DNA of 64,000 nucleotides from Betaproteobacteria bacterium Ga0077532. GTDB lineage: Bacteria; Pseudomonadota; Gammaproteobacteria; Burkholderiales; Ga0077523. The stretch is from positions 87,855 through 151,854 of the forward strand of contig LNEE01000027.1 in NCBI GenBank assembly GCA_001464895.1, read 5' to 3'. Position numbers and translations under genes: made by a program. This document shows, piece after piece, positions 19,485-28,723 of this stretch. The notes under the pieces are model-generated. The model had not been told where the DNA came from and did not search any database. It saw only the letters and a program-made list of their open reading frames with translations. Numbering within the stretch: position 1 is the stretch's first letter; each line of letters starts with the position of its first letter.

Positions 19485-21074
19485 TCACGGGAAGACCGTG
19501 CCCGTCAGGTCCGCCCCGGTGAAATCCGCCCCGGCGAGCGACGCCCCCGTGAAGTCGGCGTTCGTGAGGACGGCATTCACGAAGATGGACAGGTCGTTCC
19601 CGGTGCCAGTGAGGTCGGCGTCGATGAACACGGCGCTCGTGAAATCGCCCCCGGACAGGTCGGCGCCCGTGAAGTCCGTCTTGCTGAGGTCCGCACTCAC
19701 GAACGTGCTGTTGCGGAGCGTCGCCCCGGCCAGCACGGAATCGATGAACGAGCTGCTGGTGAAGTCCGCCCCGTTGCCCTGGAGGTTGCTGAGGTCGGTC
19801 TTGTTCAGCACGGAGCCGAAGACGAAGGTGTCGGTGAGGTTCGCACCGGCCAGGCTCGCATCGATGAAGGTCGTGCTGACGAGCGAGGCGCCGTGGGTGT
19901 CCGCATCGTCGCCGTCGCCGAAGTCAGCCCCTGCCATGTTGGCGAACACGAACGTGGCGCTCGTCAGGTCGGTGTCGCGGAAGTCGGCGCCCGCGAAGTT
20001 CGACACATCAAAGATCGCGTCCTTCAGTTCCGCGCCGACGAAACTGGTGGTGGCGTCGCCCGTGGCGAGCCCGAGGTTGGCGTTGTTCAGGACGGCCCCG
20101 GTGAGGTCGGCCCCGACCAGGATGGCCTCGGTCAGGATCGCCCCGGTCAGGTCCGCACCGCGGAAGTTGGCGCCGGTGAGATCCGCACCGTTGAAGTTGG
20201 CCCCCGTGAGGTTCGCCCCGCTGAAGTCCGCGCCGGTCAGATCGGCGTCCTCGAAGAACGACTCGACCGCCTCGACGCCGGTGAAGAGCGCGCCCGCCAT
20301 GTCGCTGTCGGCGAAGTTGGCGCCGTTCATCTTGGTGGGGTTGCTCTCGTCGTACGCCCGGAAGTCGGCGTTCACGAAGTTGCTGTCCTCGGACGAGAAG
20401 TTCGTGAGGTCGGCGCCGCGGAAGCTCAGATTGGTCGCGGTGGCGCCGTTGGCGGGCGACGTGTCGGTCCACGACATGTCGGCCATCTTCGCGAGGTCGA
20501 AGATCGCGTTCAGGATGTCGGCGTCGGTGAAGCCCACGTCGGTGAAGTCGACGCCGGTGAAGTCCGTGCCGACCGCGAGGATCCCTTCGAGATTGGTCCC
20601 GACGAGCTTCGCACCGACGAAGCTAGCGTTGGTGAGGTCGGCATCGCTGAGGCTCGCCATGGTGAGGTCAGCGCCATCGAACCGCGTGCCGCGCAGATTG
20701 GCGCCGGTCGTGCCGTCACCGCTCAGCGTAGCCATCACCAGGGTCGCACCGGTCAGATCGGCGTTGCTCAGGTTGATCGCGAAGGTGGTCAGCTCCGACA
20801 TGTCGGCGCCGCGGAGGTTGGCGCCGCTCAGGTTGACGTTCTGCAATGATGCGCGGAGGAAGCTCGTCTGCGAGAAGGCGCCGTTCGAGAGGAAGTTCGC
20901 GCCGCTCGCGTTCACGTTGTTCCAGACGGAACCCTCGAAATTGGTGCCCTCGAGCTTCGCGTTGACGAATCGGACGTTCGTGAGCACCGCGTCCTTGAAG
21001 GTCGAACCGTTGAGATCGCGGCCGTTGAAGTTGCGGCCGGTGAGTACACGTCCTTCGAAGTTCATGACTGCCAT
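19485..21074 (-). CDS. Large pentapeptide-repeat protein, candidate type I secretion substrate
   Basis: 529 residues made almost entirely of A(D/N)LXX/F-type pentapeptides (for example ADLTGANFRGADLTGA), which should fold into a long right-handed four-sided beta helix. It is acidic and has no signal peptide and almost no cysteine. The ATG at 21074 was chosen because AGGAG is six bases upstream; the ATG at 21080 would abut the SD. Genes for an HlyD adaptor and a type I ABC exporter follow immediately upstream on the same strand, so it may be secreted; this is inference. No GGxGxD RTX repeats occur. Other members of this repeat class mimic DNA and inhibit gyrase, or are structural. Confidence 0.85.
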   Translation of the reverse strand: MAVMNFEGRVLTGRNFNGRDLNGSTFKDAVLTNVRFVNAKLEGTNFEGSVWNNVNASGANFLSNGAFSQTSFLRASLQNVNLSGANLRGADMSELTTFAINLSNADLTGATLVMATLSGDGTTGANLRGTRFDGADLTMASLSDADLTNASFVGAKLVGTNLEGILAVGTDFTGVDFTDVGFTDADILNAIFDLAKMADMSWTDTSPANGATATNLSFRGADLTNFSSEDSNFVNADFRAYDESNPTKMNGANFADSDMAGALFTGVEAVESFFEDADLTGADFSGANLTGANFNGADLTGANFRGADLTGAILTEAILVGADLTGAVLNNANLGLATGDATTSFVGAELKDAIFDVSNFAGADFRDTDLTSATFVFANMAGADFGDGDDADTHGASLVSTTFIDASLAGANLTDTFVFGSVLNKTDLSNLQGNGADFTSSSFIDSVLAGATLRNSTFVSADLSKTDFTGADLSGGDFTSAVFIDADLTGTGNDLSIFVNAVLTNADFTGASLAGADFTGADLTGTVFP

Positions 21075-21179
21075 GGTCATCTCCTGGGGTGAGGATGGAA
21101 CCCGTCGGCCGGAGCCGGGGGCTGGGGGGGAAAGCGGGTGACCGGTGGGCCGGTCGACTGCCGTTCTGCGACGGCGTGG

Positions 21180-22523
21180 TCAGGGCTCCCGCGCGCCACG
21201 GCGGAGCACATCCGCCACGGGCTGGGTGAGGTATTCCAGCGGCGTGCGCTCGCGGCCGCGGATGATCACTTCGGCGGGCATGCCCGCCTGCAGCTCGGGC
21301 GCGTCGGCACGCGCCAGGGCCCCGGTGTCGATCTCGACCTGCGCGACGTAGTGGGCAGTGCGCGTCTGCGGGTCCACGAGCCGGTCGGCGGACACATAGG
21401 TGACGTGCCCTTCCACGGATGGGGTCGTGCGCGGATTGAACGCGGTGAAGCGGATGTCCGCCGCGAGCCCGCGGCGCACCTGTTCGATGTCCTCGGGGCG
21501 CACCTGCGCCTCGACGAGCAGCTTGGGTGCCGACGGCACGATGACGGCGATGGTCTCGCGCGGCGCGATCACCCCGCCGGGGGCGTGGAACTTCAGGTCC
21601 ATCACCTCGCCGTCGACCGGCGCCACGATCACCTGCCGCGCCGCGGCGTCGGCGGGCTTGCGCAACTCCTCGCGCAGTTCCGCCAGTCGATGCGTCGCGA
21701 TCTTCAACTGGTCGCTCGCCTGCTGCCGGTAGTCGTTGCCGAGCGTGCGCACCCGCAGATCGATGTCGATGCGGCGCTGCTCGGCCCGGGCGCGCTCGGA
21801 TTCCCGCTCCGCCAGCTTCACGCCGTAGTCGGCCACCGTCGCCTGCAACTGACCCACGCGTGCCGCGGACACGAATCCATCGGAGACCAGCGAGCGGTTC
21901 GTGGCGAGTTCCTCCCGCTGGTGTCCGAGCGACCGCCTCGCCTCGACGATCTGCGCCTCGACGGACTGCAGCTCCTGCGTGATCTTGTCGCGCTGCGCGC
22001 GCAGAAGCGCCACCTGCTCCACCAGGGCCTCGCGCTTCGCAGCGAAGAGCGCACGCTCGTTGTCGACGAGTTGCTGGAGCCGGGGATCCTGACGCGCCGC
22101 GGCTGCCAGCCCCGCAGGAATGGTCATGGACGCCAGACCCGCCTGCTCCGCCTCCAGACGCGCGATCGCCACCTCCTCGGCCCGCACGCGATAGTTCCAG
22201 CGGTCGATGTCGGCGGACACCGCGACGTCGCCCAGCACGACCAGCGGATCGCCCTGACGCACCCGCTGCCCGTTGCGAACGCGCACCTCCGCGACCTGCC
22301 CGCCCTCGGCGTGCTGTACCGGCCGCCGATTGAGGTCGACGGTCACGACACCGGGCACCACGACCGCCGACGCCAGCGGGGCGAACGTGAGCCACGCGGC
22401 GGACGGCGCGATCGCCAGCAGGAACACCAGCCCGGCAGCCCGCGTGAGGAGGGACATCTCGCGCCGGTGCGATTCGACGAGGCCCTCGCTCGCCAGGTGG
22501 ATGGGGATGTCGAGCACGTTCAT
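21180..22523 (-). CDS. HlyD family type I secretion periplasmic adaptor
   Basis: 447 residues. One N-terminal transmembrane helix (AAGLVFLLAIAPSAAWLTFAPL in two parts, residues about 29-50) anchors it in the inner membrane. It is followed by a lipoyl-like segment (VVTVDLNRRPVQHAEGG, VRNGQRVRQGDPLV), long coiled coils at about 120-290, a second lipoyl half (VDGEVMDLKFHAPGGVI) and the beta-barrel domain. This is the PrtE/HlyD membrane-fusion subunit that links the ABC exporter to an outer-membrane channel. It overlaps the ABC gene by four bases (ATGA). A TolC-like gene is missing here and must lie elsewhere. Confidence 0.92.
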   Translation of the reverse strand: MNVLDIPIHLASEGLVESHRREMSLLTRAAGLVFLLAIAPSAAWLTFAPLASAVVVPGVVTVDLNRRPVQHAEGGQVAEVRVRNGQRVRQGDPLVVLGDVAVSADIDRWNYRVRAEEVAIARLEAEQAGLASMTIPAGLAAAARQDPRLQQLVDNERALFAAKREALVEQVALLRAQRDKITQELQSVEAQIVEARRSLGHQREELATNRSLVSDGFVSAARVGQLQATVADYGVKLAERESERARAEQRRIDIDLRVRTLGNDYRQQASDQLKIATHRLAELREELRKPADAAARQVIVAPVDGEVMDLKFHAPGGVIAPRETIAVIVPSAPKLLVEAQVRPEDIEQVRRGLAADIRFTAFNPRTTPSVEGHVTYVSADRLVDPQTRTAHYVAQVEIDTGALARADAPELQAGMPAEVIIRGRERTPLEYLTQPVADVLRRGAREP

Positions 22524-24286
22524 CGTGCGGCTCCTTCGAGTCGATCGGTGCGGGGCACGGGCGCGATGTGCGCCACGCTCTTCGATGCGCCGGACAGCGC
22601 GGCCAGCACCTCGGCGACCGGTCCCTCGCGCTTCGTCCTGCCGGCGTCGAGAACGAGCAGGCGATCCATGTGCTGCACGAGGCTGGTCCGATGGGTGACG
22701 GCGATGACGGTGATCTCGCCGCGGAGCGCCTTCAGCGCCTCGCCGAGCGCGATCTCGCCGTCACCGTCGAGGCTCGCGTTGGGTTCGTCGAGCACCAGCA
22801 GCCGGGGATTGCCGTAGAGCGCGCGCGCCAGCGCGATCCGCTGCCGCTGCCCGGGCGAGATGAGCGCACTGTTCGCTTCGACCACGGTCTCGTAGCCGTC
22901 GCGCAGCGTGAGGATCATGTCGTGCACGCCCGCACGACGCGCCGCTTCGAGCACCTTCTCGGAATCCACGATGCCGAGCCGGGCGATGTTCTCCGCGACG
23001 GTGCCTGCGAAGAGCTGGACATCCTGCGGGACGTAACCGATCGACGGGCCGACCTCGGCGCGCGACCACTGCGCGAGGTCCACGCCGTCGAGCCGTACGA
23101 TGCCGCCGCCGGGTTTCCACACGCCGACGAGCAGGCGCGCGAGCGTGGACTTCCCGGATCCGCTCGGGCCGATGATCGCCATGGATTCCCCCGGCGCGAG
23201 TTCGAGCGAGACGCCCGAGAGCGTCGCGCGGTCGCTGCCCGGCGGCTGATAGGAAAGCTCGTGCGCCTCCAGCCGCCCGAGCGGCGCCGGGAGGGCCATG
23301 TGTTGCGCAGGCGCGGCGCTGCGCGCCAGGAGTGTCTGCAGACGTAGCCAGGCGGCCCGGGCATCGACCAGCAGCGACCAGTTGGCCACCAGCTGCTCGA
23401 CCGGCGCGAGCGCCCGACCCAGGAGCACCGTCGTCGCGATCATCACGCCCGGGGACGCACGCTGTTCGATCACCAGCCACGCCCCCACCGCCAGCATCGC
23501 CACCTGCACCGACTGCCGCAGCGTGCGGGCGAGCGCCGCGGTCCAGGCCGAGCGACGTACGACGGCACCCTGCGTGGCGAGCACCCGCTCGTTCATCGCG
23601 GCCCAGCGCCCGAGCACCGGCGCCGCGAGTCCGAGCGCACGCGACACCTCCGCATTGCGCATGGTGTCCTCGAGCCACTGCTGGGCGTGCGCGGCATCGG
23701 TCTGCCCCTGCGCGAGCCGAGACTTCGTGAGCAGACTCGTCGCGAGCGCCAGACCGAGCATCAGCGCCGCCGCGATGGTCGCCGTGACGCCGAGCATCGG
23801 ATGCGCGAGCGCGATCACCGCGACGTACACGAACAGCCAGGGCGCGTCGAACACGGCGAGCACGCCATTCGCCGCAAAGGCGCGGCGCAATGTGGCAACG
23901 TCGCGCAGCGCGGTGGACGCACCGGCCGAACGCAAGGATCCACCGTCGATCAGCCCGCCCGCCACCGCGGGCATGAGCGCATCGCCGATCACCTGCCCGA
24001 GCAGGCCCTGCAGACGCGTCCGGACGTAGTCGAGCACAAAGAGGAGCATCAACGCGATCGCCGTCCCGGCCAGCAGGACGAGCAGCGTGTCCATGCTGCG
24101 ACTCACGAGGACGCGATCGAACACCTGCAGCATGAAGATCGACGGGGCGAGCACCAGGAGGTTCATCGCCACGGACAGCAACACGGTCCAACGAAGCGGA
24201 CCGTGCAGATGCCGGCCCAGGGAGGACGTCCCGCGGGAACCGCACTCCGCCCGGTCGATCATGGGACCCGCATCCGCGCCCGTCAT
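22520..24286 (-). CDS. Type I secretion system permease/ATPase (PrtD-like)
   Basis: 588 residues, the half-transporter of a type I secretion system. There is a six-helix membrane domain over about residues 35-330 and then an ATPase domain. Walker A (GPSGSGKST) is at 373-381, the Q-loop is in GYVPQDVQLF, the signature is SPGQRQRIALARAL, Walker B (RLLVLDEP) is near 495-502, and the H-loop is in VTHR. There is no N-terminal C39 or C39-like domain, so it belongs to the protease/lipase-exporter group. The ATG at 24286 is favoured; 24262 is an alternative. It is the first gene of a three-gene operon with HlyD and the pentapeptide protein. Confidence 0.9.
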   Translation of the reverse strand: MTGADAGPMIDRAECGSRGTSSLGRHLHGPLRWTVLLSVAMNLLVLAPSIFMLQVFDRVLVSRSMDTLLVLLAGTAIALMLLFVLDYVRTRLQGLLGQVIGDALMPAVAGGLIDGGSLRSAGASTALRDVATLRRAFAANGVLAVFDAPWLFVYVAVIALAHPMLGVTATIAAALMLGLALATSLLTKSRLAQGQTDAAHAQQWLEDTMRNAEVSRALGLAAPVLGRWAAMNERVLATQGAVVRRSAWTAALARTLRQSVQVAMLAVGAWLVIEQRASPGVMIATTVLLGRALAPVEQLVANWSLLVDARAAWLRLQTLLARSAAPAQHMALPAPLGRLEAHELSYQPPGSDRATLSGVSLELAPGESMAIIGPSGSGKSTLARLLVGVWKPGGGIVRLDGVDLAQWSRAEVGPSIGYVPQDVQLFAGTVAENIARLGIVDSEKVLEAARRAGVHDMILTLRDGYETVVEANSALISPGQRQRIALARALYGNPRLLVLDEPNASLDGDGEIALGEALKALRGEITVIAVTHRTSLVQHMDRLLVLDAGRTKREGPVAEVLAALSGASKSVAHIAPVPRTDRLEGAAR

Positions 24287-25166
24287 GGACGGCACCCCAC
24301 GCGCGCGGCGAACATGCCAGACCTGCGCGCCGGACACTGCAGATGGCAAGCCTTTCCGGACGAGCGCGGTGGGACACGAGGCCCGGCGGGGGATCGGCGT
24401 GGCGTCCACGCGTGAAGCAGAGCGGTCGTCGATGCGAAGGAACCGTGCAGATCGGAACGGTTGCAACACATGGTGCGGATCTCCTGCCGGCACATCGCCG
24501 GAACACGCTGAGCGGATTCGAATGGGCTTTCCCGGAGGCAGTCGCCGTCTCCTTCCAGGTCGGACGGCCATGCCGGAAGGACCCGTAGCGCCGTCTTCCG
24601 GATGGCCTGTCCCCCGAAGACGCGTGACCACCGCGAGTTATTTCCCACGGGCGAATAAATGTTTCGGAAGGGGAATGCGTGGATGGGCCATCGTTCGTAG
24701 GAACGGGCGATGCCCACCTCTCGGGCCGGTCGGCCCGCGGCGGGGGGCCCGCGTGGAGTACCAACAAGGGGAGGACCCCTTGTATATCCCCCCGTGGTGC
24801 ATCGCCCGCTTTCGGGATCGGCCACGCTTTTGTAGGAGCGGGCCATGCCCGCGAAAGAGATGGTTCCGGTCGCGGCGTTTCCTTGCACTCACCGCGGGCG
24901 GCGGACACACCATCAGCCGTGGCCATGGGCGAGCTTCTGTAGGAGCGGGCCATGCCCGCGAAAGCGATCGTTCCGGTCGATGCGCTTCCTGGCATCCACC
25001 GCTTTCGGGGCCATGGGCCCCTCCTACAAGGGCGGGGCCCCTCCTACAAGGGCTTGGCCCCTCGTACAGTGGCCGTGGACATGCCAGCCCCTGCCGGGAA
25101 GCCTGCACAAGCCTCGCTTCGACGGACGAACCCCGGGCGCCCCGGTTCCGATCATCCCGGCAGCCC
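24287..25166. repeat. Gene-free region with mixed palindromic repeats
   Basis: 880 bases upstream of the secretion operon. The left part (to about 24630) is ordinary high-GC sequence with no credible gene. At 24757-24792 lies the third repeat family, a hairpin built on CAAGGGG...CCCCTTG flanked by GTACCAA and TATATCCCC. GTAG palindromes follow at about 24835-24860, 24940-24966 and, inverted and modified (CGGGGCCATGGGCCCC), at about 25000-25029, with two shortened tandem echoes to 25070. No coding potential is supported. Confidence 0.75.
24642..24661. promoter_or_regulatory. Element shared with the ECF sigma upstream region
   Basis: TTCCCACGGGCGAATAAATG at this site closely matches TTCCCAC..CCGGGAATAAATG upstream of the ECF sigma gene. 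It lies about 356 bases from the start of the type I secretion operon but points away from it. It may mark an ECF-dependent promoter or be a chance match. The role is inferred from similarity alone. Confidence 0.3.
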
Positions 25167-25979
25167 TCAGCTCAGCAGAAAGTAAGCGGCGTGGGAAAGC
25201 GTTCCGTCCTCGGCACACGCCGACAGCGAGCGGTTCGACCCGACGATCCCGTGACAGGCGATGTCGATCGGCCGCTCGCACGCGTGCGCCAGGTCATGCA
25301 TTGCCGCCGACCACTCGTGGGCCGTCGGTCGCCGGCGGACGGAAGCGATGGGCACCGCCGGGGGATCGTCTGCGCTCCAGACGCGAATCGGCATGCTGAG
25401 GAAAGCGACGCCGGGTTCCGCGGTGGCGAGCCCGCCGAGGCCTTCGGGGTAGGGAACTGCAGGGTCGGGCAGCGGGAGCCGTCGCGGATGGCACAGCGCA
25501 AGGCGCGACACCCGCGCCGGGCGGGCCGCGGCGTAACGCAGCGCGAAGTCAGCCCCGATGCCGTGACCGAACAGTCGGAGCGGCCTCGGGGCCAGGCTGG
25601 TCAGCATCCAGACCTGCGCGAGCATCGCGTCGAGGGCGGTGTCCGCTTCGACGCGCCCGGTGCCCACTGCGATGCGATCGAAGCGCCGATACCGTTCCAG
25701 GCCGAAGACCGGCGCGACCAGCACCGCTCCATAGGCCTCGGCCACGTGTACGAACCACGTGGAGAGTTCTACGACATCCCGCGCACCGCCGTGCACGGCC
25801 ACGAGGACCGGTGCCGATTCGTTCAGCGTGTGCGGCGTGTAGAGCAGGTACCACTGCTGAGGGTCCGATGCGAGCGAACGCGTGATCAGCGTACCGCGCT
25901 CGTGCGACTGCAAGGGGTAGTTGCTGAAGCGCGAGAGCCCGCCGGGCGAGATCAGGCGTTGTGGCGTGCGGAACGTCAT
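25167..25979 (-). CDS. Alpha/beta hydrolase-fold protein lacking the nucleophile serine
   Basis: 270 residues. The fold is indicated by the oxyanion-region strand APVLVAVHGGARDVVE near residue 58 and a nucleophile-elbow-like LFGHGIGADFALRYA near 140. The elbow reads G-H-G-I-G, so the usual serine of GxSxG is glycine. A C-terminal acid and histidine are not obvious. The gene overlaps the upstream partner by four bases (ATGA). A catalytically dead hydrolase fold often serves as a binding or structural protein. It may work with the preceding protein, whose P-loop is also degenerate. Polyhydroxybutyrate-depolymerase-like esterases are the nearest group I can suggest. Confidence 0.7.
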   Translation of the reverse strand: MTFRTPQRLISPGGLSRFSNYPLQSHERGTLITRSLASDPQQWYLLYTPHTLNESAPVLVAVHGGARDVVELSTWFVHVAEAYGAVLVAPVFGLERYRRFDRIAVGTGRVEADTALDAMLAQVWMLTSLAPRPLRLFGHGIGADFALRYAAARPARVSRLALCHPRRLPLPDPAVPYPEGLGGLATAEPGVAFLSMPIRVWSADDPPAVPIASVRRRPTAHEWSAAMHDLAHACERPIDIACHGIVGSNRSLSACAEDGTLSHAAYFLLS

Positions 25980-27082
25980 TCCGTCCCCTCTGCGCAGCGC
26001 GCTGCCACGTCCATGAACAGCGTCTCGGCCCGGCGGGGTTGCGCGAGTTCCTCGAACCGCAGGCAGGCGAGCCCGCTGGCGCTGAAAGCCACACGCACGG
26101 CGAGCGGCGAGCGCATCAGCATGCCGCTGAGGGCGATCACCGGCACGCCCGCGCGGTCGAGCATGCGCGCCCCCGCGACAGCGCCTGCCGCATCGGGCGC
26201 TGCGATGATCGCGCCATCGACGAGGTCCGCGAAGGGTGCCGTCCGGATCAGTGTTCCGGAGTCGGCTTCGCACAGCGGGCTCGCGAGTTCGACCACGATC
26301 ACGTCCAGCAGATGCTGACCGAGGTGGGTGAGGATCCCGGTCATCAGTTCGACGAGCGCCACCTGATCGAGCGTGGCGGTCGAGACGTGTCCCAGGTCGG
26401 TCGGATCGACCACCACCTCCGCGCCGGCGTCCTGCAGGAGCCAACGCTCCGAGCCCGATGCGACGGCGGTCACTCGTGCAACGCCAACGCGGCAGCGCGC
26501 ACGGACCAGTCCGCGGACGAGTCGGGACGTCGCCTGCATCGCACCGGCGTTCGAGGCAGTCCCGACGCAGGCGATGACCGGCGGCAGGGGGCCGGCCGGC
26601 GTACCCGGACGCAGTGCGAATCCGGACACGTTCAGCAGCGCGCCGTCGCTGGCCGCCAGCAACCCCAGCGGGGTGATGCGCGTCGGGCTCAGGCTTCCTT
26701 CGCAGGCCGTCGCCACGAGCGAAGCGACGCCGCCCGTCGCGACGAGGTGGCAGGGTCCCAGGTTCGGCGGGACGTAGGCCTCGAAGCGCTCCGGCGACAG
26801 ATCGTCGCCGTAGGCCACGACGATCTCGTCGCCCTCGAACAATGCGCACGTCCGGCCGGTGGCGAGATCGAGACGGTCGGGTTCGCCCACGTGGTCGACG
26901 CGGGCGAGCACCACATCGCCCGACCTCGGCACGAGGCCCGGTCCGTTCACAGGGCTGCCGAACGCCGCTGTGTCGACCCGTCGGACACTGTCTGCAATCC
27001 GCACATGGCGCGGCGGACCGGATGGGTCGGATGGCTGGGCGTGGGGGCTGGGCGCGCTCCAGACGAGGCGAGTGCGGGTCAT
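25976..27082 (-). CDS. Hypothetical protein with degenerate P-loop (DUF1611/BioD-like C-terminal domain)
   Basis: 368 residues. The first 130 form a beta-rich N-terminal domain. The second part begins IACVGTASNAGAMQATSRL near residue 165, which resembles the G-T-x-x-x-x-G-K-(M/T)-T loop of dethiobiotin-synthetase-like DUF1611 proteins. The lysine is replaced (GAM for GKM/GKT). Later segments LLDVIVVELASPLCEADSG and VPVIALSGMLM fit a Rossmann-like NTPase core. The start at 27082 has GGAGA five bases upstream. Nucleotide binding is therefore doubtful. The function is unknown, and the family link is tentative. It is the first gene of a two-gene operon with the serine-less hydrolase. Confidence 0.65.
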   Translation of the reverse strand: MTRTRLVWSAPSPHAQPSDPSGPPRHVRIADSVRRVDTAAFGSPVNGPGLVPRSGDVVLARVDHVGEPDRLDLATGRTCALFEGDEIVVAYGDDLSPERFEAYVPPNLGPCHLVATGGVASLVATACEGSLSPTRITPLGLLAASDGALLNVSGFALRPGTPAGPLPPVIACVGTASNAGAMQATSRLVRGLVRARCRVGVARVTAVASGSERWLLQDAGAEVVVDPTDLGHVSTATLDQVALVELMTGILTHLGQHLLDVIVVELASPLCEADSGTLIRTAPFADLVDGAIIAAPDAAGAVAGARMLDRAGVPVIALSGMLMRSPLAVRVAFSASGLACLRFEELAQPRRAETLFMDVAARCAEGTE

Positions 27083-27164
27083 TACGGTCTCCGTTGTTGT
27101 GTGTTGCCACACGACAACGGCACAGCCGACCCGATATTCCCGCCGGCGCAGGCCTCGGTGTGCG

Positions 27165-28553
27165 CTAACGCAACAGGGGAACCGCCGTGGTCCGACAGTG
27201 GGCGACGGCCTGGAGAAGTCCGTGGCCGAAGATGGCGTCATGGCCGGGGTCACCGAGATCGCGGGTGCGGCCCGACAACTGCCGGCGCACTTCTCCGGGG
27301 CCGAGCCGGGGATGCGCCCCCAGCAGCCGCGCCACGGAGGCGGTGACGAACGGCGCTGCGATCGATGTGCCCGACTGCGTGGTCGTCTTGCGGGCCAGCC
27401 AGCCGCCCGTGTTCGCCACCGGGATGTCGACGCCGGGTGCGGCCAGCGTCACGTGTGTGCCCTGGCCCGCCCAGCGATACACGCGCAGCGCTTCGTCGAC
27501 AGCCGTCACGCCGATCACGGATGGATACGCCGCGGGATACCGAGGCGCCGCGCGGGGCCCCGCGTTGCCGACCGCAGCGATGAGCACGGCGCCGCGGCGC
27601 TCTGCCGTCTGGACCGCCTGTTCGACGAGGGCGTTGGCTGGCCCCGCGAAGCTGAGATTGATGACTCGGACGCGGAGGGCCAGCAGTTGATCGAGTGCCG
27701 CGAGCAGATCGAACGCGTCCATGCGATCCCCACCCGACCCGGCATGGAAGGCATCGACCGCCACGAGGCGCGCCGAAGGGAGCAATCCGACCACCTCTCC
27801 CGGCGCACGGCCGACGAGCACGGAAGCGACCGCCGTACCGTGGCTCCTGCCGCCGGGTCTGCGGTCGGCGCCGCGCGCCACATGGGTCTCGATGCGGCTG
27901 CCGCGCAGCGTCGGGTGATCGGTGGCGATCGCGGTGTCGATGAGTCCCACGGTGATGTCGGCTTCGCAAGGGTCCGCGAGCGGCGCCCAGGCAACCAGTT
28001 GCCTCGCACGGCAGGCGCGTCCGGCGCAGGGGTCCGCCGCGGGGCGATAGAGGTGATTGGCGTCGACGGTCGCGCCTCCGGCGATGTCCCGGACGAGTTG
28101 CGCAGCGCTCGCCACCGAGTAGGCGCGGGGTACGCGGAACCGGACCTCCTCGACGTCCAGGGTGGCGAGGCGACGGCGTTGCAGGGTGAAGAAGCCGCGC
28201 GCCTGCAGACGGTCGATGTCACCCGGGCTGAGCCCCGAAGCGACGATCTCGTCGCGTTCGAAGTCGATCGGCACGCCCGCACCACCGCCGGGATCGGGGA
28301 AGGCCTCGCCCCGCCCGTCCATGCGATCGTCGATGTCGCGGCTCTCCCACCGGTCGTCGTCGAATGCATCGCGACCGCCACGATCGTCATCGTCCGCGCG
28401 CGCATCGGGAGCACTGCCCAGGAGGGCGCCGCCGGTCAGCAGAACGGCCGCAAGCAACGCAAGTGCGAGGACGAACCGGCGCACGCGAGCGCCGTCCGCA
28501 GCCGCCCCGCGCCGCGCGCCATCACCGTGCCCCACCCGAGGGAGTTCCCGCAT
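27165..28553 (-). CDS. Secreted S8 (subtilisin-like) serine peptidase
   Basis: 462 residues. An N-terminal hydrophobic segment at about 26-46 looks like a signal or anchor. An Asp-rich linker follows (DDDDRGGRDAFDDDR), and the catalytic domain starts near 195. The triad is Asp206 (GLIDTAI), His238 (GRSHGTAVASV) and Ser397 (SGTSIAAP); the oxyanion Asn330 is in AAVGNAGP. Residues 100-190 may be a propeptide. It is transcribed divergently from the ECF sigma operon, 211 bases away. It might process the pentapeptide or barrel proteins encoded nearby; this is inference. The start codon has only a weak SD. Confidence 0.9.
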   Translation of the reverse strand: MRELPRVGHGDGARRGAAADGARVRRFVLALALLAAVLLTGGALLGSAPDARADDDDRGGRDAFDDDRWESRDIDDRMDGRGEAFPDPGGGAGVPIDFERDEIVASGLSPGDIDRLQARGFFTLQRRRLATLDVEEVRFRVPRAYSVASAAQLVRDIAGGATVDANHLYRPAADPCAGRACRARQLVAWAPLADPCEADITVGLIDTAIATDHPTLRGSRIETHVARGADRRPGGRSHGTAVASVLVGRAPGEVVGLLPSARLVAVDAFHAGSGGDRMDAFDLLAALDQLLALRVRVINLSFAGPANALVEQAVQTAERRGAVLIAAVGNAGPRAAPRYPAAYPSVIGVTAVDEALRVYRWAGQGTHVTLAAPGVDIPVANTGGWLARKTTTQSGTSIAAPFVTASVARLLGAHPRLGPGEVRRQLSGRTRDLGDPGHDAIFGHGLLQAVAHCRTTAVPLLR

Positions 28554-28701
28554 AATCCGACCCTTGCAAAGTTCCGTTGCGATCGTCGCTGCCTGTGCCG
28601 TTCTCCGATCCCGGCAGCCCGGACACCCATCGGAACCCATGCGCCCCGCCCCGGCCCGGCGCCGGAATGTCATGCAGAACACGCGTTGCAACGGCCGTCT
28701 C

Positions 28702-28723
28702 TTCCCACCTCCGGGAATAAATG
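28702..28723 (+). promoter_or_regulatory. Candidate ECF-type promoter element upstream of the sigma gene
   Basis: An inverted-repeat-like TTCCC...GGGAA precedes AATAAATG, 41 bases before the GTG start. GGGAATAA resembles the GGAAT-type -35 boxes used by ECF sigma factors, which suggests autoregulation. A similar element occurs at 24642, and a weaker one (GGCGGGAATATC on the minus strand) at about 27126-27138, before the DUF1611-like gene. Confidence 0.4.
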
